Shown: positions 8,457 to 18,559 of the stretch, one piece after another
How positions within the stretch are numbered: the first letter of the stretch is position 1
Layout: each line of letters begins with the position of its first letter
Assembly: GCA_016708025.1 (NCBI GenBank)
Contig: JADJGQ010000001.1
Location: 496,001 to 560,000, forward strand
Reading direction: 5' to 3'
Source: a bacterium
Lineage (GTDB): Bacteria > Zixibacteria > MSB-5A5 > GN15 > FEB-12
Length of the DNA stretch: 64,000 nt
Program-made: the position numbers and the translations under genes
Notes under the pieces: generated by a model
What the model saw: only the letters and a program-made list of their open reading frames with translations
Database searches by the model: none
What the model was told of the DNA's origin: nothing

Positions 8457-9790
8457 CCTTCTATTCACCTGTCATAACGAATGCGACCGAGGTCGCCAAA
8501 TCGGAACGGCTCCACCTGTTCAGGTATGTCGAGGATCCGAATCAGCGGAGTATTGATACGTTTATCTCGCGCGGCGGATATGAGTCCTGGAAAAAGGTCG
8601 TCACCTCAATGAAGGCGGACGAAGTGATCGCCGAGGTGAAAGGTGCGGGATTGCGCGGTCGTGGCGGAGCAGGATTCCCGACCGGCATGAAGTGGAGTTT
8701 CGTCCCGAAAGACTCTCCCAAACCCCGATATTTGGTTTGCAACGCAGATGAGTCCGAACCGGGGACCTGCAAGGACCGAGTGATCATGGAGCGTGACCCG
8801 CATGCCATGATCGAAGGGATGGCGATCGCCGCGTTTGCGATCGGCAGCCATCTGATGTTCGTTTATATTCGTGGCGAATTCAATGAATCGATCCGCACGG
8901 TTGAGGCGGCGATGCGCGAAGCATACGCCAAGGGGTTCCTGGGAAAGAATGTCCTGGGTAGCGGCTATGATCTTGATATGGTGGTGCATACCGGTGGTGG
9001 CGCCTATATATGCGGCGAAGAGACCGCGCTGCTGAATTCGCTGGAAGGGGAGAAGGGGTTGTCGCGGATACGTCCGCCATTCCCGGCAGTCGAAGGCTTG
9101 TATGCCTGTCCGACAATCGTGAACAATGTAGAGACATTGTCGGCGGTGCCGCATATTATCAAGCATGGCGCAGCGTGGTTTAAGTCGATGGGGACTGAAA
9201 AGTCACCCGGCTCGAAGATCTTTTCGCTTTCCGGCCATGTGAAGCGTCCGGGCAACTATGAAGTCGAACTTGGCTTCAACCTCAAAAAACTGATTTATGA
9301 TCCGGCCTATGGTGGCGGGATGCTGGGAGACAAAAAGCTCAAGGGCGTGATCCCGGGTGGAGCCTCGACACCGTTGCTGACTCCGGACATGATTGATGTC
9401 AGTCTGGATTTTGAATCGCTGCAATCAGTCGGTTCAATGCTCGGGTCCGGCGCGGTGATCGTCTTCCATGAGGATACGTGTATAGTTTGGGTGATCCTGA
9501 AGCTGATCCAGTTTTTCCGCCATGAATCCTGCGGAAAATGTACGCCCTGTCGGGACGGCACAGGCTGGCTGGAGCAAACGATTCGCAAAATAGAACGTGG
9601 CGAAGGGAAACCGGGCGATATCGAGAAGATCGAGGATATCTGCGGCAACATCCTGGGGCGGACGATCTGCCCGCTGGGCGATGCGGCGGTGATGCCGATC
9701 CAATCCGCGGTCAAGCACTGGCGGGATGAATGGCTTCATCATATTGAGCATAAGCAGTGCCTCGTGAAAACCAATTTTGAGTTCAAGTGA
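8453..9790 (+). CDS. nuoF: NADH-quinone oxidoreductase subunit F (51-kDa, FMN and NADH binding)
   Basis: 445 residues. The FMN/NADH glycine-rich segment GAGLRGRGGAGFPTGMKW lies near residues 61-80, followed by CNADESEPGTCKDR (flavin contacts), and the N3 [4Fe-4S] motif ESCGKCTPCRDGTGWL near residue 360 with a later Cys in GRTICPLGDAA. This subunit accepts hydride from NADH and passes electrons through the chain in NuoG. It lies between nuoE (overlap) and nuoG (gap of 10 bases). Confidence 0.97.
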   Translation: MTFYSPVITNATEVAKSERLHLFRYVEDPNQRSIDTFISRGGYESWKKVVTSMKADEVIAEVKGAGLRGRGGAGFPTGMKWSFVPKDSPKPRYLVCNADESEPGTCKDRVIMERDPHAMIEGMAIAAFAIGSHLMFVYIRGEFNESIRTVEAAMREAYAKGFLGKNVLGSGYDLDMVVHTGGGAYICGEETALLNSLEGEKGLSRIRPPFPAVEGLYACPTIVNNVETLSAVPHIIKHGAAWFKSMGTEKSPGSKIFSLSGHVKRPGNYEVELGFNLKKLIYDPAYGGGMLGDKKLKGVIPGGASTPLLTPDMIDVSLDFESLQSVGSMLGSGAVIVFHEDTCIVWVILKLIQFFRHESCGKCTPCRDGTGWLEQTIRKIERGEGKPGDIEKIEDICGNILGRTICPLGDAAVMPIQSAVKHWRDEWLHHIEHKQCLVKTNFEFK

Positions 9791-9800
9791 GCTGAGATAG

Positions 9801-12362
9801 ATGGCAGACCAGACCAAAACCGACACACCACCTGTGGCAGTCAAGACCGTGACACTGACGATCGATGGACGTCAGGTGTCAGTCCCCAAAGGGACGACCG
9901 TTCTTGAGGCGGCGCTGGGTATGGGGATACATATCCCGTCATTTTGCTGGCATCCCAAGCTGAAGCCGGTTGGCGCTTGTCGCATGTGTTATGTGGAGAT
10001 AGAGAAGTTTCCGAAACTTCAGGTCTCCTGCGCGACCGAGTGTTCGGACAATATGGTCGTCCACACAGATTCAAATCAGGTGAAGATGGGACGCAAGGCC
10101 GTCCTGGAGTTCCTGCTCACAAATCATCCGCTTGATTGCCCGACCTGCGACAAAGGCGGGGAATGTGATCTGCAGAACCTGACATTTGCCCATGGTTACG
10201 ATGACAGCCGGTTCGAGTTCATGAAACGGCGTCACATTCCGGATAACAAAACGACGTTTGACGATCTGAAGATCGGCCCGGAGATCGTACTCAATCGGAA
10301 TCGGTGCATCCTGTGCTACAAGTGCGTTCGCTCGAACAAGGAAGCGTTTGGCGAATACGACCTGGGGGCATATGAGCGCGGGAATCATACCGAGATCAAT
10401 TCCGCACCGGGCGAACAGGTTGACAATCCGTTTTCAGGGAATCTGGTGGAGATCTGCCCGGTCGGAGCCTTGACCAATACTGACTGGCGCTATAAGATCC
10501 GTGTTTGGCTGACCAAAACGGCGCCGTCGATCGATCCGTTCGATGCATCGGGGACCAATACGCTTATTTACCGCGATCCCCACAAGGATCTAATGTACCG
10601 TACGACATCACGTCGCAATGATGCCATCGATGACGGTTGGCTGCCGGACGTGGTACGTTATGGATACCAGATCGCTCACTCGACGGACCGTCTGCAGACG
10701 CCGCTAATAAAGAAGAACGGCAAGCAGGTAGCAACTACCTGGGAAGAGGCGCTGGCATTTGTAGGCAAGCGACTCAAAGAAATCAACGAGACCAAGGGGT
10801 GCGTGTGTATCGGTGGGATCGCGGGACCGCAACTCGACAGCGCTACACAATACAGTTTTGCCAAGTTTATGCGTCTGGTAGTTGGATCGAATAATATCGA
10901 CCACCGCACAGACTACCGAAATCTTCCGACCACTCCGGATGGTGCATATTCGGTGCTGGCTTCGCGAGCCTTCACGATCGCAGATATCGATAATTCCGAT
11001 GTGATCCTTATACTTGGCTCCGATCTTGTGCGCGAGCATCCGAATGAGTACCTGCGGGTACGCAAGGCGTACAATTTCAGCGGGTCGAAGATCTACTCCG
11101 CCAATTCCTACGGCGTGAAATCATCGGATGTCGCCAATCTTGAATTACTCTATCTGCCGGGGACTGACGAAATTTTCCTGAACGGGCTCTGCCTGGCGGC
11201 GATAGAGGAGAAGGTGGCAGTAGCAGGCGATGCTTCAGCGCTGGTCTCCAAGCTGACTCCGTCGACTGTAAACGAGTGTGCCGTGGCCTGTGGTGTTACA
11301 TCAGCAGACCTTCGATCGCTGGCCAAGTCACTCGCTTCCGGTAAAAAGATAACGATCCTGGTTGGCGAGCAGGTCAGTCAGTCGCGTGATCGAGAAGCGA
11401 TCGCCGCTGCGATCTGCAATTTGAATCGCCTCGTGGGTATTGATCAGCGTGGACAGGTCGCGGTCCTGGCACGGTATGCCAATACCAAGGGTGCCGAACG
11501 CACCGGTCTGCTGCCGACGCCGCATCCATCGGTGAAAAAAGAGTTGGCCGCACTCTGGAACGAATTTCCGGAAACAGCTCCTCAGACGACCGAAGGGATG
11601 TTCGACCTGATCAAGAAGGGGGAGATGCACGGGATGTTCATTCTCGGGGCGAATCCGGTCATGATGTATCCTGATCGTCAGATAGCTGATGAGTCGCTCC
11701 AGAAGCTGGATTTCCTGGTGGTAGCCGATCTGTTTGAAACCGATACGACTGCACTGGCCGATGTCGTTTTACCGCTGGCGAGCTGGACAGAGTATTCAGG
11801 GGATTATGTCAATTTAGAAGGAAAAGTCCAGCGTGCCGAGCAGGTGATCAAGGCGCAGTTTACGTCACTTCCTGGTTACGAGATAGTCGCCCAGGTAGCC
11901 AAGGCAATGGGCCAGAAGTTATTCAATTCCGACAACCAGCGAGAATCTGAGCTTCGTCGACTGCTGACAATAGATACAACATTGCCGGTTCCTTCGAGCT
12001 GGCTCGAAGTAAAGGCAAATCCGGTTGCGGCGGAGAAAGATTATCCTTACGCGCTGGCGGTCGGCGACGACGCACATCACCGGAGCTATCTCACAGAGAA
12101 GTCGGTCTCGTTATTTAATTTCTGTTCAGAGGCATATGCCGAGGTGGGGTCGGAGCTGGCGGAAAAGCTGAATCTGACCGATGGCGACTCACTGCGTATT
12201 GAATCAAGATCCGGGAAGGTGATTTTGCCGGTGCGAGTGTCGCAGTGGATGGAAGGGGACGTGGTGTTTGTTCCGCGCAATTTTGCCTCCACGCACATCA
12301 ACGGGCTCCTCGATCGCAAAGCAAGAGTGGATCGGGTAAGACTCCAGAAAGCGACGGATTAG
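9801..12362 (+). CDS. nuoG: NADH-quinone oxidoreductase subunit G (75-kDa subunit)
   Basis: 853 residues. Order: an N-terminal [2Fe-2S] ferredoxin domain (Cys49, Cys60, Cys63, Cys77); the N5 cluster motif with His109, Cys113, Cys116 and Cys122; a second [4Fe-4S] set in NRCILCYKCVRS, closing with EICPVGAL; then a molybdopterin-oxidoreductase-like domain that is structural in complex I. The extra N7 cluster seen in some bacterial NuoG is missing: the stretch APSIDPFDASGTN lacks its cysteines. The length is normal. It carries electrons from NuoF towards NuoI and NuoB. Confidence 0.96.
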   Translation: MADQTKTDTPPVAVKTVTLTIDGRQVSVPKGTTVLEAALGMGIHIPSFCWHPKLKPVGACRMCYVEIEKFPKLQVSCATECSDNMVVHTDSNQVKMGRKAVLEFLLTNHPLDCPTCDKGGECDLQNLTFAHGYDDSRFEFMKRRHIPDNKTTFDDLKIGPEIVLNRNRCILCYKCVRSNKEAFGEYDLGAYERGNHTEINSAPGEQVDNPFSGNLVEICPVGALTNTDWRYKIRVWLTKTAPSIDPFDASGTNTLIYRDPHKDLMYRTTSRRNDAIDDGWLPDVVRYGYQIAHSTDRLQTPLIKKNGKQVATTWEEALAFVGKRLKEINETKGCVCIGGIAGPQLDSATQYSFAKFMRLVVGSNNIDHRTDYRNLPTTPDGAYSVLASRAFTIADIDNSDVILILGSDLVREHPNEYLRVRKAYNFSGSKIYSANSYGVKSSDVANLELLYLPGTDEIFLNGLCLAAIEEKVAVAGDASALVSKLTPSTVNECAVACGVTSADLRSLAKSLASGKKITILVGEQVSQSRDREAIAAAICNLNRLVGIDQRGQVAVLARYANTKGAERTGLLPTPHPSVKKELAALWNEFPETAPQTTEGMFDLIKKGEMHGMFILGANPVMMYPDRQIADESLQKLDFLVVADLFETDTTALADVVLPLASWTEYSGDYVNLEGKVQRAEQVIKAQFTSLPGYEIVAQVAKAMGQKLFNSDNQRESELRRLLTIDTTLPVPSSWLEVKANPVAAEKDYPYALAVGDDAHHRSYLTEKSVSLFNFCSEAYAEVGSELAEKLNLTDGDSLRIESRSGKVILPVRVSQWMEGDVVFVPRNFASTHINGLLDRKARVDRVRLQKATD

Positions 12363-12365
12363 GCC

Positions 12366-13364
12366 ATGCTGGAAATGATCCTCCTTTCTTCGGTCAAAGT
12401 GATAATCGTCGTAGTGGCGGTACTGACTGGTTGCGCCTATGCTACCTACATGGAGCGCAAGGTGGTCGCGATCATGCAGCATCGAATCGGACCCTCTTAC
12501 GCCGGACCCTACGGGCTGCTGCAGCCGCTGGCCGATGCCATCAAAATGGCGTTTAAGGAAGATATCGTCCCGGATAATGTCGAGAAAGTCACCTATGCTC
12601 TGGCGCCGTTGCTGGCGTTCATACCGTCGTTACTGTCGTTTGCGGTAGTGCCGTTTTCAGCAGACTTCTCACTGGTCGGACGCGAGATCACCGGAGTTAT
12701 TTCAGATCTGAATATTGGCATTCTCTGGATCTTCGCGGTCACCTCGCTCGGCGTATACGGGATCATTCTGGCGGGCTGGTCGTCTGGTTCGAAGTATTCA
12801 CTCCTGGGTGGAGTGCGCTCTTCGGCGCAGATGATCTCATACGAGATCAGCTACGGGCTATCAATCGTTGGCGTGATCCTCATCGCCAACACGCTTTCAA
12901 TGCGCGAACTGGTGGAGCAGCAGGATAATATCTTCCACTGGTTTATCTGGAAGCAGCCGCTTGGCTTTTTGTTGTACATTGTCTGTGCGATAGCAGAGAC
13001 CAACCGTGCGCCATTCGATCTGCCCGAGGCAGAATCTGAATTGGTGGCGGGGTATCATACCGAGTATTCATCGTTCCGCTTCGGGATGTTTTTCGTGGGT
13101 GAGTATGCCAATATGATCGCCGTATCGGCGGTCGGGGCGACGTTGTTTTTTGGCGGATGGCAGTGCCCCTGGCCGGGCTGGCCGGTGCAGTTGTCGATCG
13201 TCTGGTTTGTGGCCAAAGTGTTCCTGTTTATGTTCTTCTATATCTGGTTGCGGGCAACGCTGCCGCGCTTCCGGTACGATCAATTGATGAATTTCGGCTG
13301 GAAAGTGCTTTTCCCGCTGGCGGTGTTGAATGTGCTGGTGACCGGAGCGATCGTCCTGTTCTGA
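12366..13364 (+). CDS. nuoH: NADH-quinone oxidoreductase subunit H
   Basis: 332 residues and eight hydrophobic segments. Family motifs are ERKVVAIMQHRIGPSYAGPYG near the N-terminus, the DGIKMAFKEDI-like stretch DAIKMAFKEDIVPDN, and AETNRAPFDLPEAESELVAGYHTEYS, the acidic loop lining the quinone entry. It anchors the peripheral arm to the membrane. It begins 3 bases after the nuoG stop. Confidence 0.96.
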   Translation: MLEMILLSSVKVIIVVVAVLTGCAYATYMERKVVAIMQHRIGPSYAGPYGLLQPLADAIKMAFKEDIVPDNVEKVTYALAPLLAFIPSLLSFAVVPFSADFSLVGREITGVISDLNIGILWIFAVTSLGVYGIILAGWSSGSKYSLLGGVRSSAQMISYEISYGLSIVGVILIANTLSMRELVEQQDNIFHWFIWKQPLGFLLYIVCAIAETNRAPFDLPEAESELVAGYHTEYSSFRFGMFFVGEYANMIAVSAVGATLFFGGWQCPWPGWPVQLSIVWFVAKVFLFMFFYIWLRATLPRFRYDQLMNFGWKVLFPLAVLNVLVTGAIVLF

Positions 13365-13405
13365 TGAACGGCACAGTGTGACTGAAGAGTGTAGAGGATT
13401 GTGAT

Positions 13406-13912
13406 ATGAGAGAAGTACTCAAAGCGCTCGGCAATGTGTTCCTGAAGATGCCCTGGGGATTCTGGGTCACCTTCAAGCACATATTCAAGAAGCCGGTGAC
13501 TCTGGACTATCCGCGGAAGAAAAAGCCGATGGCGCCGCGGTACCGTGGATTGCATTATCTGGAGCGCTACGATGACGGCACTGAGCGGTGCGTCTGTTGT
13601 GGGCTGTGTGCCGCCGCCTGTCCCGCCGATGCGATATATATGGAGCCCGAGGAGACCGAGAACGGCGAACGCAAAGCCAAAGTGTATGAGATCAACTTGA
13701 TACGCTGCATTTTCTGCGGATTCTGCGAAGAGGCCTGTCCGGAGGAAGCGATCTTCCTGGGGCAGGAGTATGAATTCTCCAATTTCGATCGGAATTCATT
13801 TATCTGGAGGAAGCAGGACATGCTGGTGCCGTTCCCGCGCAAAGATAACCCGTTCAAACGGATGATCCGCCGAGTGCGGAAAGTCTATGGAGTGCCCAAC
13901 GCGGTCCGATGA
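13406..13912 (+). CDS. nuoI: NADH-quinone oxidoreductase subunit I (2x[4Fe-4S])
   Basis: 168 residues. Two ferredoxin-type motifs are plain: CVCCGLCAAACP and CIFCGFCEEACP, binding clusters N6a and N6b that link NuoG to NuoB. The N-terminal amphipathic segment and the RYRGLHYLERYDDG lead-in are typical. A 41-base gap separates it from nuoH. The end overlaps the nuoJ start by four bases. Confidence 0.96.
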   Translation: MREVLKALGNVFLKMPWGFWVTFKHIFKKPVTLDYPRKKKPMAPRYRGLHYLERYDDGTERCVCCGLCAAACPADAIYMEPEETENGERKAKVYEINLIRCIFCGFCEEACPEEAIFLGQEYEFSNFDRNSFIWRKQDMLVPFPRKDNPFKRMIRRVRKVYGVPNAVR

Positions 13913-14505
13913 ATATTGATACCATCATATTCTTCATCTCCGCTGTAGTTGCGGTGTTTGGTGCGACCATGATGATCTCGCAGCGCAACCCGGTAGCATC
14001 GGTGTTGTACATGATCCTCTCGCTGGTCGCTCAGGCAGTGGTGTATATCCAGCTCAGCGCGCTGTTTGTCGGCGCGATGCTGGTGATCGTGTATGCCGGC
14101 GCCATCTTGGTGCTATTCCTCTTTGTGATCATGTTGCTGAACCTGCGTGGCCGGGAGGATCTTGGCGCGCATTCTTCTCCGATCAGCAAGGCGACCAAGT
14201 ACGTTGTTTCGCTGCTGTTGTTCGTTGAACTGATTTTTATCATCAAGAGTGTGGCGCTGGGCGGTCCGGTGGCCGGCTTGATGGGGACTACTCCGCCGAC
14301 GGATGACTTCGGGTCGGTGAAGTCGGTGTCAATGCTCTTATTCACCAAGTATCTATATCCGTTCGAACTGACCGGTATCCTGCTACTGATCGCCGTCGTA
14401 GGCGCAGTGGTGATCGCCCGACGCGATCGCGCTGAGGATGCCGAGGAGTCGAAGGAAGCACCAGAAACGACATCCGAGCAGACGGATGAGGCGGTGACGA
14501 AATGA
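13909..14505 (+). CDS. nuoJ: NADH-quinone oxidoreductase subunit J
   Basis: 198 residues with five hydrophobic helices (IIFFISAVVAVFGATMM; PVASVLYMILSLVAQAVVY; FVGAMLVIVYAGAILVLFLFVIMLL; two more), including the conserved YAGAILVLFLFVIMLLNL helix that carries the pi-bulge. The C-terminus is a short charged Glu/Thr-rich tail, a common family variation. It overlaps nuoI and nuoK by four bases each. Confidence 0.95.
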   Translation: MNIDTIIFFISAVVAVFGATMMISQRNPVASVLYMILSLVAQAVVYIQLSALFVGAMLVIVYAGAILVLFLFVIMLLNLRGREDLGAHSSPISKATKYVVSLLLFVELIFIIKSVALGGPVAGLMGTTPPTDDFGSVKSVSMLLFTKYLYPFELTGILLLIAVVGAVVIARRDRAEDAEESKEAPETTSEQTDEAVTK

Positions 14506-14807
14506 CGCTTCCAATCTCGGCGTATTTGACTCTCGCCGCGGTGCTGTTTGGGATAGGGACAGTGGGTGTCCTGATCTCCAGAAACATGATCGTCATGTTC
14601 ATGTCGATCGAGTTGATGCTCAATTCGGCGAATCTTGCTTTGATCGCGTTTTCGCGAGCGCTCAACCTGATGGACGGACATGTTATGGTCTTTTTGGTCC
14701 TGACGGTCGCTGCTGCTGAGGCCGCGGTCGGGCTGGCAATGATCATCACCATTTTCCGCAACCGGGAGACGATAAATATCGACCGGTACAGCATGCTGAA
14801 ATGGTAG
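14502..14807 (+). CDS. nuoK: NADH-quinone oxidoreductase subunit K
   Basis: 101 residues, three transmembrane helices. The conserved glutamates for proton transfer are in SIELMLNSANLALIAF and AAAEAAVGLAMIITIFR. The length is exactly typical. It overlaps the nuoJ end and lies 9 bases before nuoL. Confidence 0.96.
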   Translation: MTLPISAYLTLAAVLFGIGTVGVLISRNMIVMFMSIELMLNSANLALIAFSRALNLMDGHVMVFLVLTVAAAEAAVGLAMIITIFRNRETINIDRYSMLKW

Positions 14808-14816
14808 GACGAAAGA

Positions 14817-16763
14817 ATGGTTGATTACCTTTTTCTGATACCCCTATTGCCGCTGATCGGCTTTCTGATCAACGGGCTTCTGATCGGACGACTTCCCAAG
14901 CCGGTGATCTCGATCGTTGGCTGTGCCTCGATCGGTGCATCGTTCATTCTTTCGCTCGTTTCGTTTTTCGAGTTGAGGTCGATGGCTGAAGGGGCGCGGG
15001 CTATGGAACAGGTGCTGTTTACCTGGATCCCGTCGGGAAGTTTCCATGTCGATATCGCCTATTTGCTCGATCCACTGTCGGCAGTGATGATCCTGGTCGT
15101 GACCGGGGTTGGGTTCCTGATCCATGTCTATTCAGTCGGCTATATGAGCCACGATCCGGGGTATGGACGTTATTTCGCATATCTGAATCTCTTTACTTTC
15201 TCGATGCTCACGCTGGTGTTGGCCAACAATTACCTGCTGATGTTCGTCGGGTGGGAAGGGGTCGGGCTCTGCTCGTATCTGTTGATCGGTTTCTGGTTTG
15301 AAAAGAAGTCGGCCTCGGATGCGGGAAAGAAAGCATTTATTGTCAACCGTATTGGTGACTTTGGATTTTTGCTGGGGATGTTCATCATCTTCTGGCAGGT
15401 CGGTTCGCTTGATTATTCAAAGGTGATGGCAGCCGCCCCGACGGTATTTGTCGCTGGCGGCGGACTGATCACCGCGGCCTGCTTGCTGATGTTTGTCGGC
15501 GCTACGGGCAAGTCTGCCCAGTTGCCGTTGTATGTTTGGCTACCGGATGCGATGGAAGGCCCGACTCCAGTCTCCGCGCTTATCCATGCAGCTACCATGG
15601 TCACGGCTGGCGTTTACATGATAGCGCGTTCCAGTGCTTTGTTTGTGCTGGCGCCGGATGCCTTGATGGTGGTAGCGATCATCGGCGCGCTGACAGCGCT
15701 GTTTGCAGCGACAATCGGTCTGGTTCAAAATGACATCAAGCGGGTGCTGGCGTATTCAACCGTTAGTCAGCTCGGCTATATGTTCCTGGCGTGCGGTGTG
15801 GCCGCATTTTCGGCCGGCGTATTTCACTTGATGACCCACGCGTTCTTCAAGGCATTGTTGTTCCTTGGCGCAGGTTCGGTGATTCACGCCATGTCAAGTG
15901 AACAGGATATACGGAAGATGGGAGGACTGAAAAAGCATCTTCCGATCACCTATTGGACTTTCCTGCTCGCCTGTCTGGCGATAGCCGGAATTCCAGGCTT
16001 CTCCGGATTTTTCTCCAAGGATGAGATTCTTTGGAAAGCGTATTCTTCGAGCCACGGGCACTTGATGTTGTATGTGATCGGTCTGGTGACGGCCATCATG
16101 ACTGCCTTCTACATGTTCCGTCTGCTTTACCTGACGTTCTGGGGCTCGGAACGTATGGACAAGCATACCAAAGAGCATATCCATGAATCACCCAAGATGA
16201 TGACAGTGCCGTTGATGGTGCTGGCAGTGCTTTCGGTGATTGGCGGATATGTGGGCATGCCACATGTTTTAGGAGCAACGAACTATTTCGAGGAGTGGCT
16301 GGCGCCGGTCTTGGCTAGTTCGGCCGGGCACGGAGCAGAGGTGTCGACTGAGATGCATATGTCCGGGGCAGGGAATGCCGGACTTGAATTGACGCTCATG
16401 TTTGTCACGGTCATACTCGCGGTGGGGGCGATTCTCCTGGCGCACCGGATGTATCTCCGTAAACCGGAGATGGCGACCAATATTCGGGAGAAATTCAGCG
16501 GGCTTCATAAGCTGCTTCTGAACAAGTATTTTGTCGACGAGATTTACGGTGCACTGGTTGTGCGACCGCTGGTTTATTTCTCTGTTTTCCTCTGGAAAGT
16601 CGTTGATGTGCTGATAATCGACGGTCTGGCGAACGGCATTGCCGTGGTCGGCCAGGATGCTTCTGAACTGCTTAAATATGCACAGTCGGGACGAGTACGC
16701 GGCTATGCGACCGTCTTCGTGACCGGTGTAGTGGTCATAGTCGGATACCTGGTGCTGAGATAA
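14817..16763 (+). CDS. nuoL: NADH-quinone oxidoreductase subunit L (antiporter-like)
   Basis: 648 residues. Antiporter-type motifs: NLFTFSMLTLVLANNYLLMFVGWEGVGLCSYLLIGFW (with the essential Glu of VGWEGVG), LPLYVWLPDAMEGPTPVSALIHAATMV, and the long C-terminal part with the lateral helix along the membrane arm. It is the distal proton-pumping subunit. The spacing to nuoM is 3 bases. Confidence 0.97.
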   Translation: MVDYLFLIPLLPLIGFLINGLLIGRLPKPVISIVGCASIGASFILSLVSFFELRSMAEGARAMEQVLFTWIPSGSFHVDIAYLLDPLSAVMILVVTGVGFLIHVYSVGYMSHDPGYGRYFAYLNLFTFSMLTLVLANNYLLMFVGWEGVGLCSYLLIGFWFEKKSASDAGKKAFIVNRIGDFGFLLGMFIIFWQVGSLDYSKVMAAAPTVFVAGGGLITAACLLMFVGATGKSAQLPLYVWLPDAMEGPTPVSALIHAATMVTAGVYMIARSSALFVLAPDALMVVAIIGALTALFAATIGLVQNDIKRVLAYSTVSQLGYMFLACGVAAFSAGVFHLMTHAFFKALLFLGAGSVIHAMSSEQDIRKMGGLKKHLPITYWTFLLACLAIAGIPGFSGFFSKDEILWKAYSSSHGHLMLYVIGLVTAIMTAFYMFRLLYLTFWGSERMDKHTKEHIHESPKMMTVPLMVLAVLSVIGGYVGMPHVLGATNYFEEWLAPVLASSAGHGAEVSTEMHMSGAGNAGLELTLMFVTVILAVGAILLAHRMYLRKPEMATNIREKFSGLHKLLLNKYFVDEIYGALVVRPLVYFSVFLWKVVDVLIIDGLANGIAVVGQDASELLKYAQSGRVRGYATVFVTGVVVIVGYLVLR

Positions 16764-16766
16764 GTT

Positions 16767-18335
16767 ATGGACTGGTTATCATTAGTCACATTCCTTCCGA
16801 TTTTGGGCGTGGTGCTGCTAACGCTGGTGCCGGCGAACCAGCATTCGACCATTAAGATGGTCAGTCTCGGTATAGCAGTCGTCACCATGCTGGTGTCATT
16901 TTATATCGGCTATTTCTTTGACCCGCTCGCGACCGGTATGCAGTTCAATGTCAATATCCCCTGGGTGAAATCGCTCGGGATCGGTTACCATATGGGGATC
17001 GACGGTATCTCGTTGTTGTTGATCCTGCTGACGACCATTTTGACAGTTCTCTGTATACTTGCTTCATGGAAATCAGTGACGACCGGCGTGAAGGGGTACT
17101 TCATGTCGATGCTGCTGTTGACCACCGGTATGATCGGTGTTTTCTGCGCGCTCGACCTGTTCCTCTTCTATGTCTTCTGGGAAGTGATGCTGATCCCGAT
17201 GTATTTTATCATCGGTATCTGGGGTGGCCCACGGCGTGTTTATGCGGCGATCAAGTTTGTGCTCTTCACGATGTTCGGCTCGCTGTTGATGCTGGTCGGC
17301 ATCTTGTATCTCTATTTCGCGTATCATACGGCGACCGGGGAATATACTTTCGACCTGCTGAAGATAACCTCGATGCAGATCGGCTATCAGCCGCAGCTCT
17401 GGCTGTTTGGCGCGTTTGCGCTGGCATTTGCGATCAAGGTTCCGCTGTTCCCGTTCCACACCTGGTTGCCCGATGCTCACGTTCAGGCACCAACTGCCGG
17501 TTCGGTTATTCTGGCTGGTGTATTGCTGAAGATGGGAACGTACGGCTTCCTGCGCTTCTGCTTGCCGATGTTCCCTGATGCGACGATCGTATACGCTCCT
17601 TATATACTGTTACTTTCGGTGATCGCGATCATCTACGGCGCGCTGGTGGCGATGGTCCAAAAGGATGTCAAGTCGCTGGTGGCGTTTTCATCTGTCTCGC
17701 ATATGGGATTTGTGATGCTCGGGATGTTTGCGCTTAATATCGAAGGGATGTCCGGCGCTGTGCTCCAGATGCTGAATCACGGTGTCTCGACGGGCGCACT
17801 CTTCTTAATTGTCGGGATGATCTATGAACGACGGCATACGCGGATGATCGAGGATTTCGGCGGCATCGCCAAGGTGATGCCCGTCTTTGCGACATTCTTC
17901 ATGATAGTGACACTGTCATCGATCGGCCTGCCGTTTACGAACGGCTTTGTCGGCGAATATCTGATCCTGCTTGGGACATTCCAGTCGAATATGTGGTATG
18001 CGGTTTTTGCAGCATCGGGAGTGATTTTGGCGGCTGCCTATATGCTGTGGATGTACCAGCGAGTCATTTTCGGCAAGGTGACCAATCCAGAGAATGAACG
18101 GTTAACCGATCTCACTATGCGTGAGCGGTTCATCCTGATACCATTGGTCATTTTCGTTTTCTGGATAGGAATATATCCGAAACCGTTGTTTGATCGGATA
18201 GAACCGGCGGTGAAGCAGGTTTTGACGCAGGTCGGGCGGGCGCAGAATGCCAGCCTGAATGAGAAGTTCCAGATCCAGGCAGAACCAACCGCGACACCCA
18301 CGGCTACCGTGACACCAACCAGTGGAGGCCACTGA
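16767..18335 (+). CDS. nuoM: NADH-quinone oxidoreductase subunit M (antiporter-like)
   Basis: 522 residues. Motifs: DLFLFYVFWEVMLIPMYFIIGIWGG (with the key Glu), FHTWLPDAHVQAPTAGSVILAGVLLKMGTYG and KSLVAFSSVSHMGFVMLG. The C-terminus is a low-complexity Pro/Thr tail (TPTATVTPTSGGH) unlike the compact enteric end. Its stop TGA shares a base with the ATG of the downstream glutaredoxin-like gene, so that small gene is translated from the nuo message. Confidence 0.97.
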   Translation: MDWLSLVTFLPILGVVLLTLVPANQHSTIKMVSLGIAVVTMLVSFYIGYFFDPLATGMQFNVNIPWVKSLGIGYHMGIDGISLLLILLTTILTVLCILASWKSVTTGVKGYFMSMLLLTTGMIGVFCALDLFLFYVFWEVMLIPMYFIIGIWGGPRRVYAAIKFVLFTMFGSLLMLVGILYLYFAYHTATGEYTFDLLKITSMQIGYQPQLWLFGAFALAFAIKVPLFPFHTWLPDAHVQAPTAGSVILAGVLLKMGTYGFLRFCLPMFPDATIVYAPYILLLSVIAIIYGALVAMVQKDVKSLVAFSSVSHMGFVMLGMFALNIEGMSGAVLQMLNHGVSTGALFLIVGMIYERRHTRMIEDFGGIAKVMPVFATFFMIVTLSSIGLPFTNGFVGEYLILLGTFQSNMWYAVFAASGVILAAAYMLWMYQRVIFGKVTNPENERLTDLTMRERFILIPLVIFVFWIGIYPKPLFDRIEPAVKQVLTQVGRAQNASLNEKFQIQAEPTATPTATVTPTSGGH

Positions 18336-18559
18336 TGAGTCACGAGGTGATCTTGTTCACGAAACCGGGTTGTCCTTACTGTGCGGCGGCGAAAAAGCAC
18401 TACACCGACAACGGTATACCGTTTGACGAGATAAATGTGAAGGAGTCCGCGGCTAATATGGAAAAGGCGCTCAAAGTGAGCGGTGGGCAGCGGATCGTGC
18501 CGGTGATAGTTGATCATGGGAAGGTCACGCTTGGCTTCGGCGGAGGCTGAGGATTCTGA
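18335..18559 (+). CDS. UXX-star glutaredoxin-like selenoprotein (in-frame UGA read as Sec)
   Basis: A small glutaredoxin-fold protein: VILFTKPGCPYCAAAKKHY gives the CPYC redox motif at residues 14-17, followed by the cis-Pro segment RIVPVIVD. A conventional reading stops at TGA 18548-18550 after LGFGGG. The next codons are GGA TTC TGA, so reading through gives Gly-Gly-Gly-Sec-Gly-Phe-stop, the U-X-X-stop ending that names the UXX-star (seleno)protein family. A hairpin with a GGUC loop sits 15 bases after the UGA, as bacterial SECIS elements do. 74 residues with Sec72. ATG overlaps the nuoM stop; nuoN follows 30 bases later. It is probably a thiol/selenol redox protein. Its link with complex I is positional only. 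sel genes are not in the window. Confidence 0.78.
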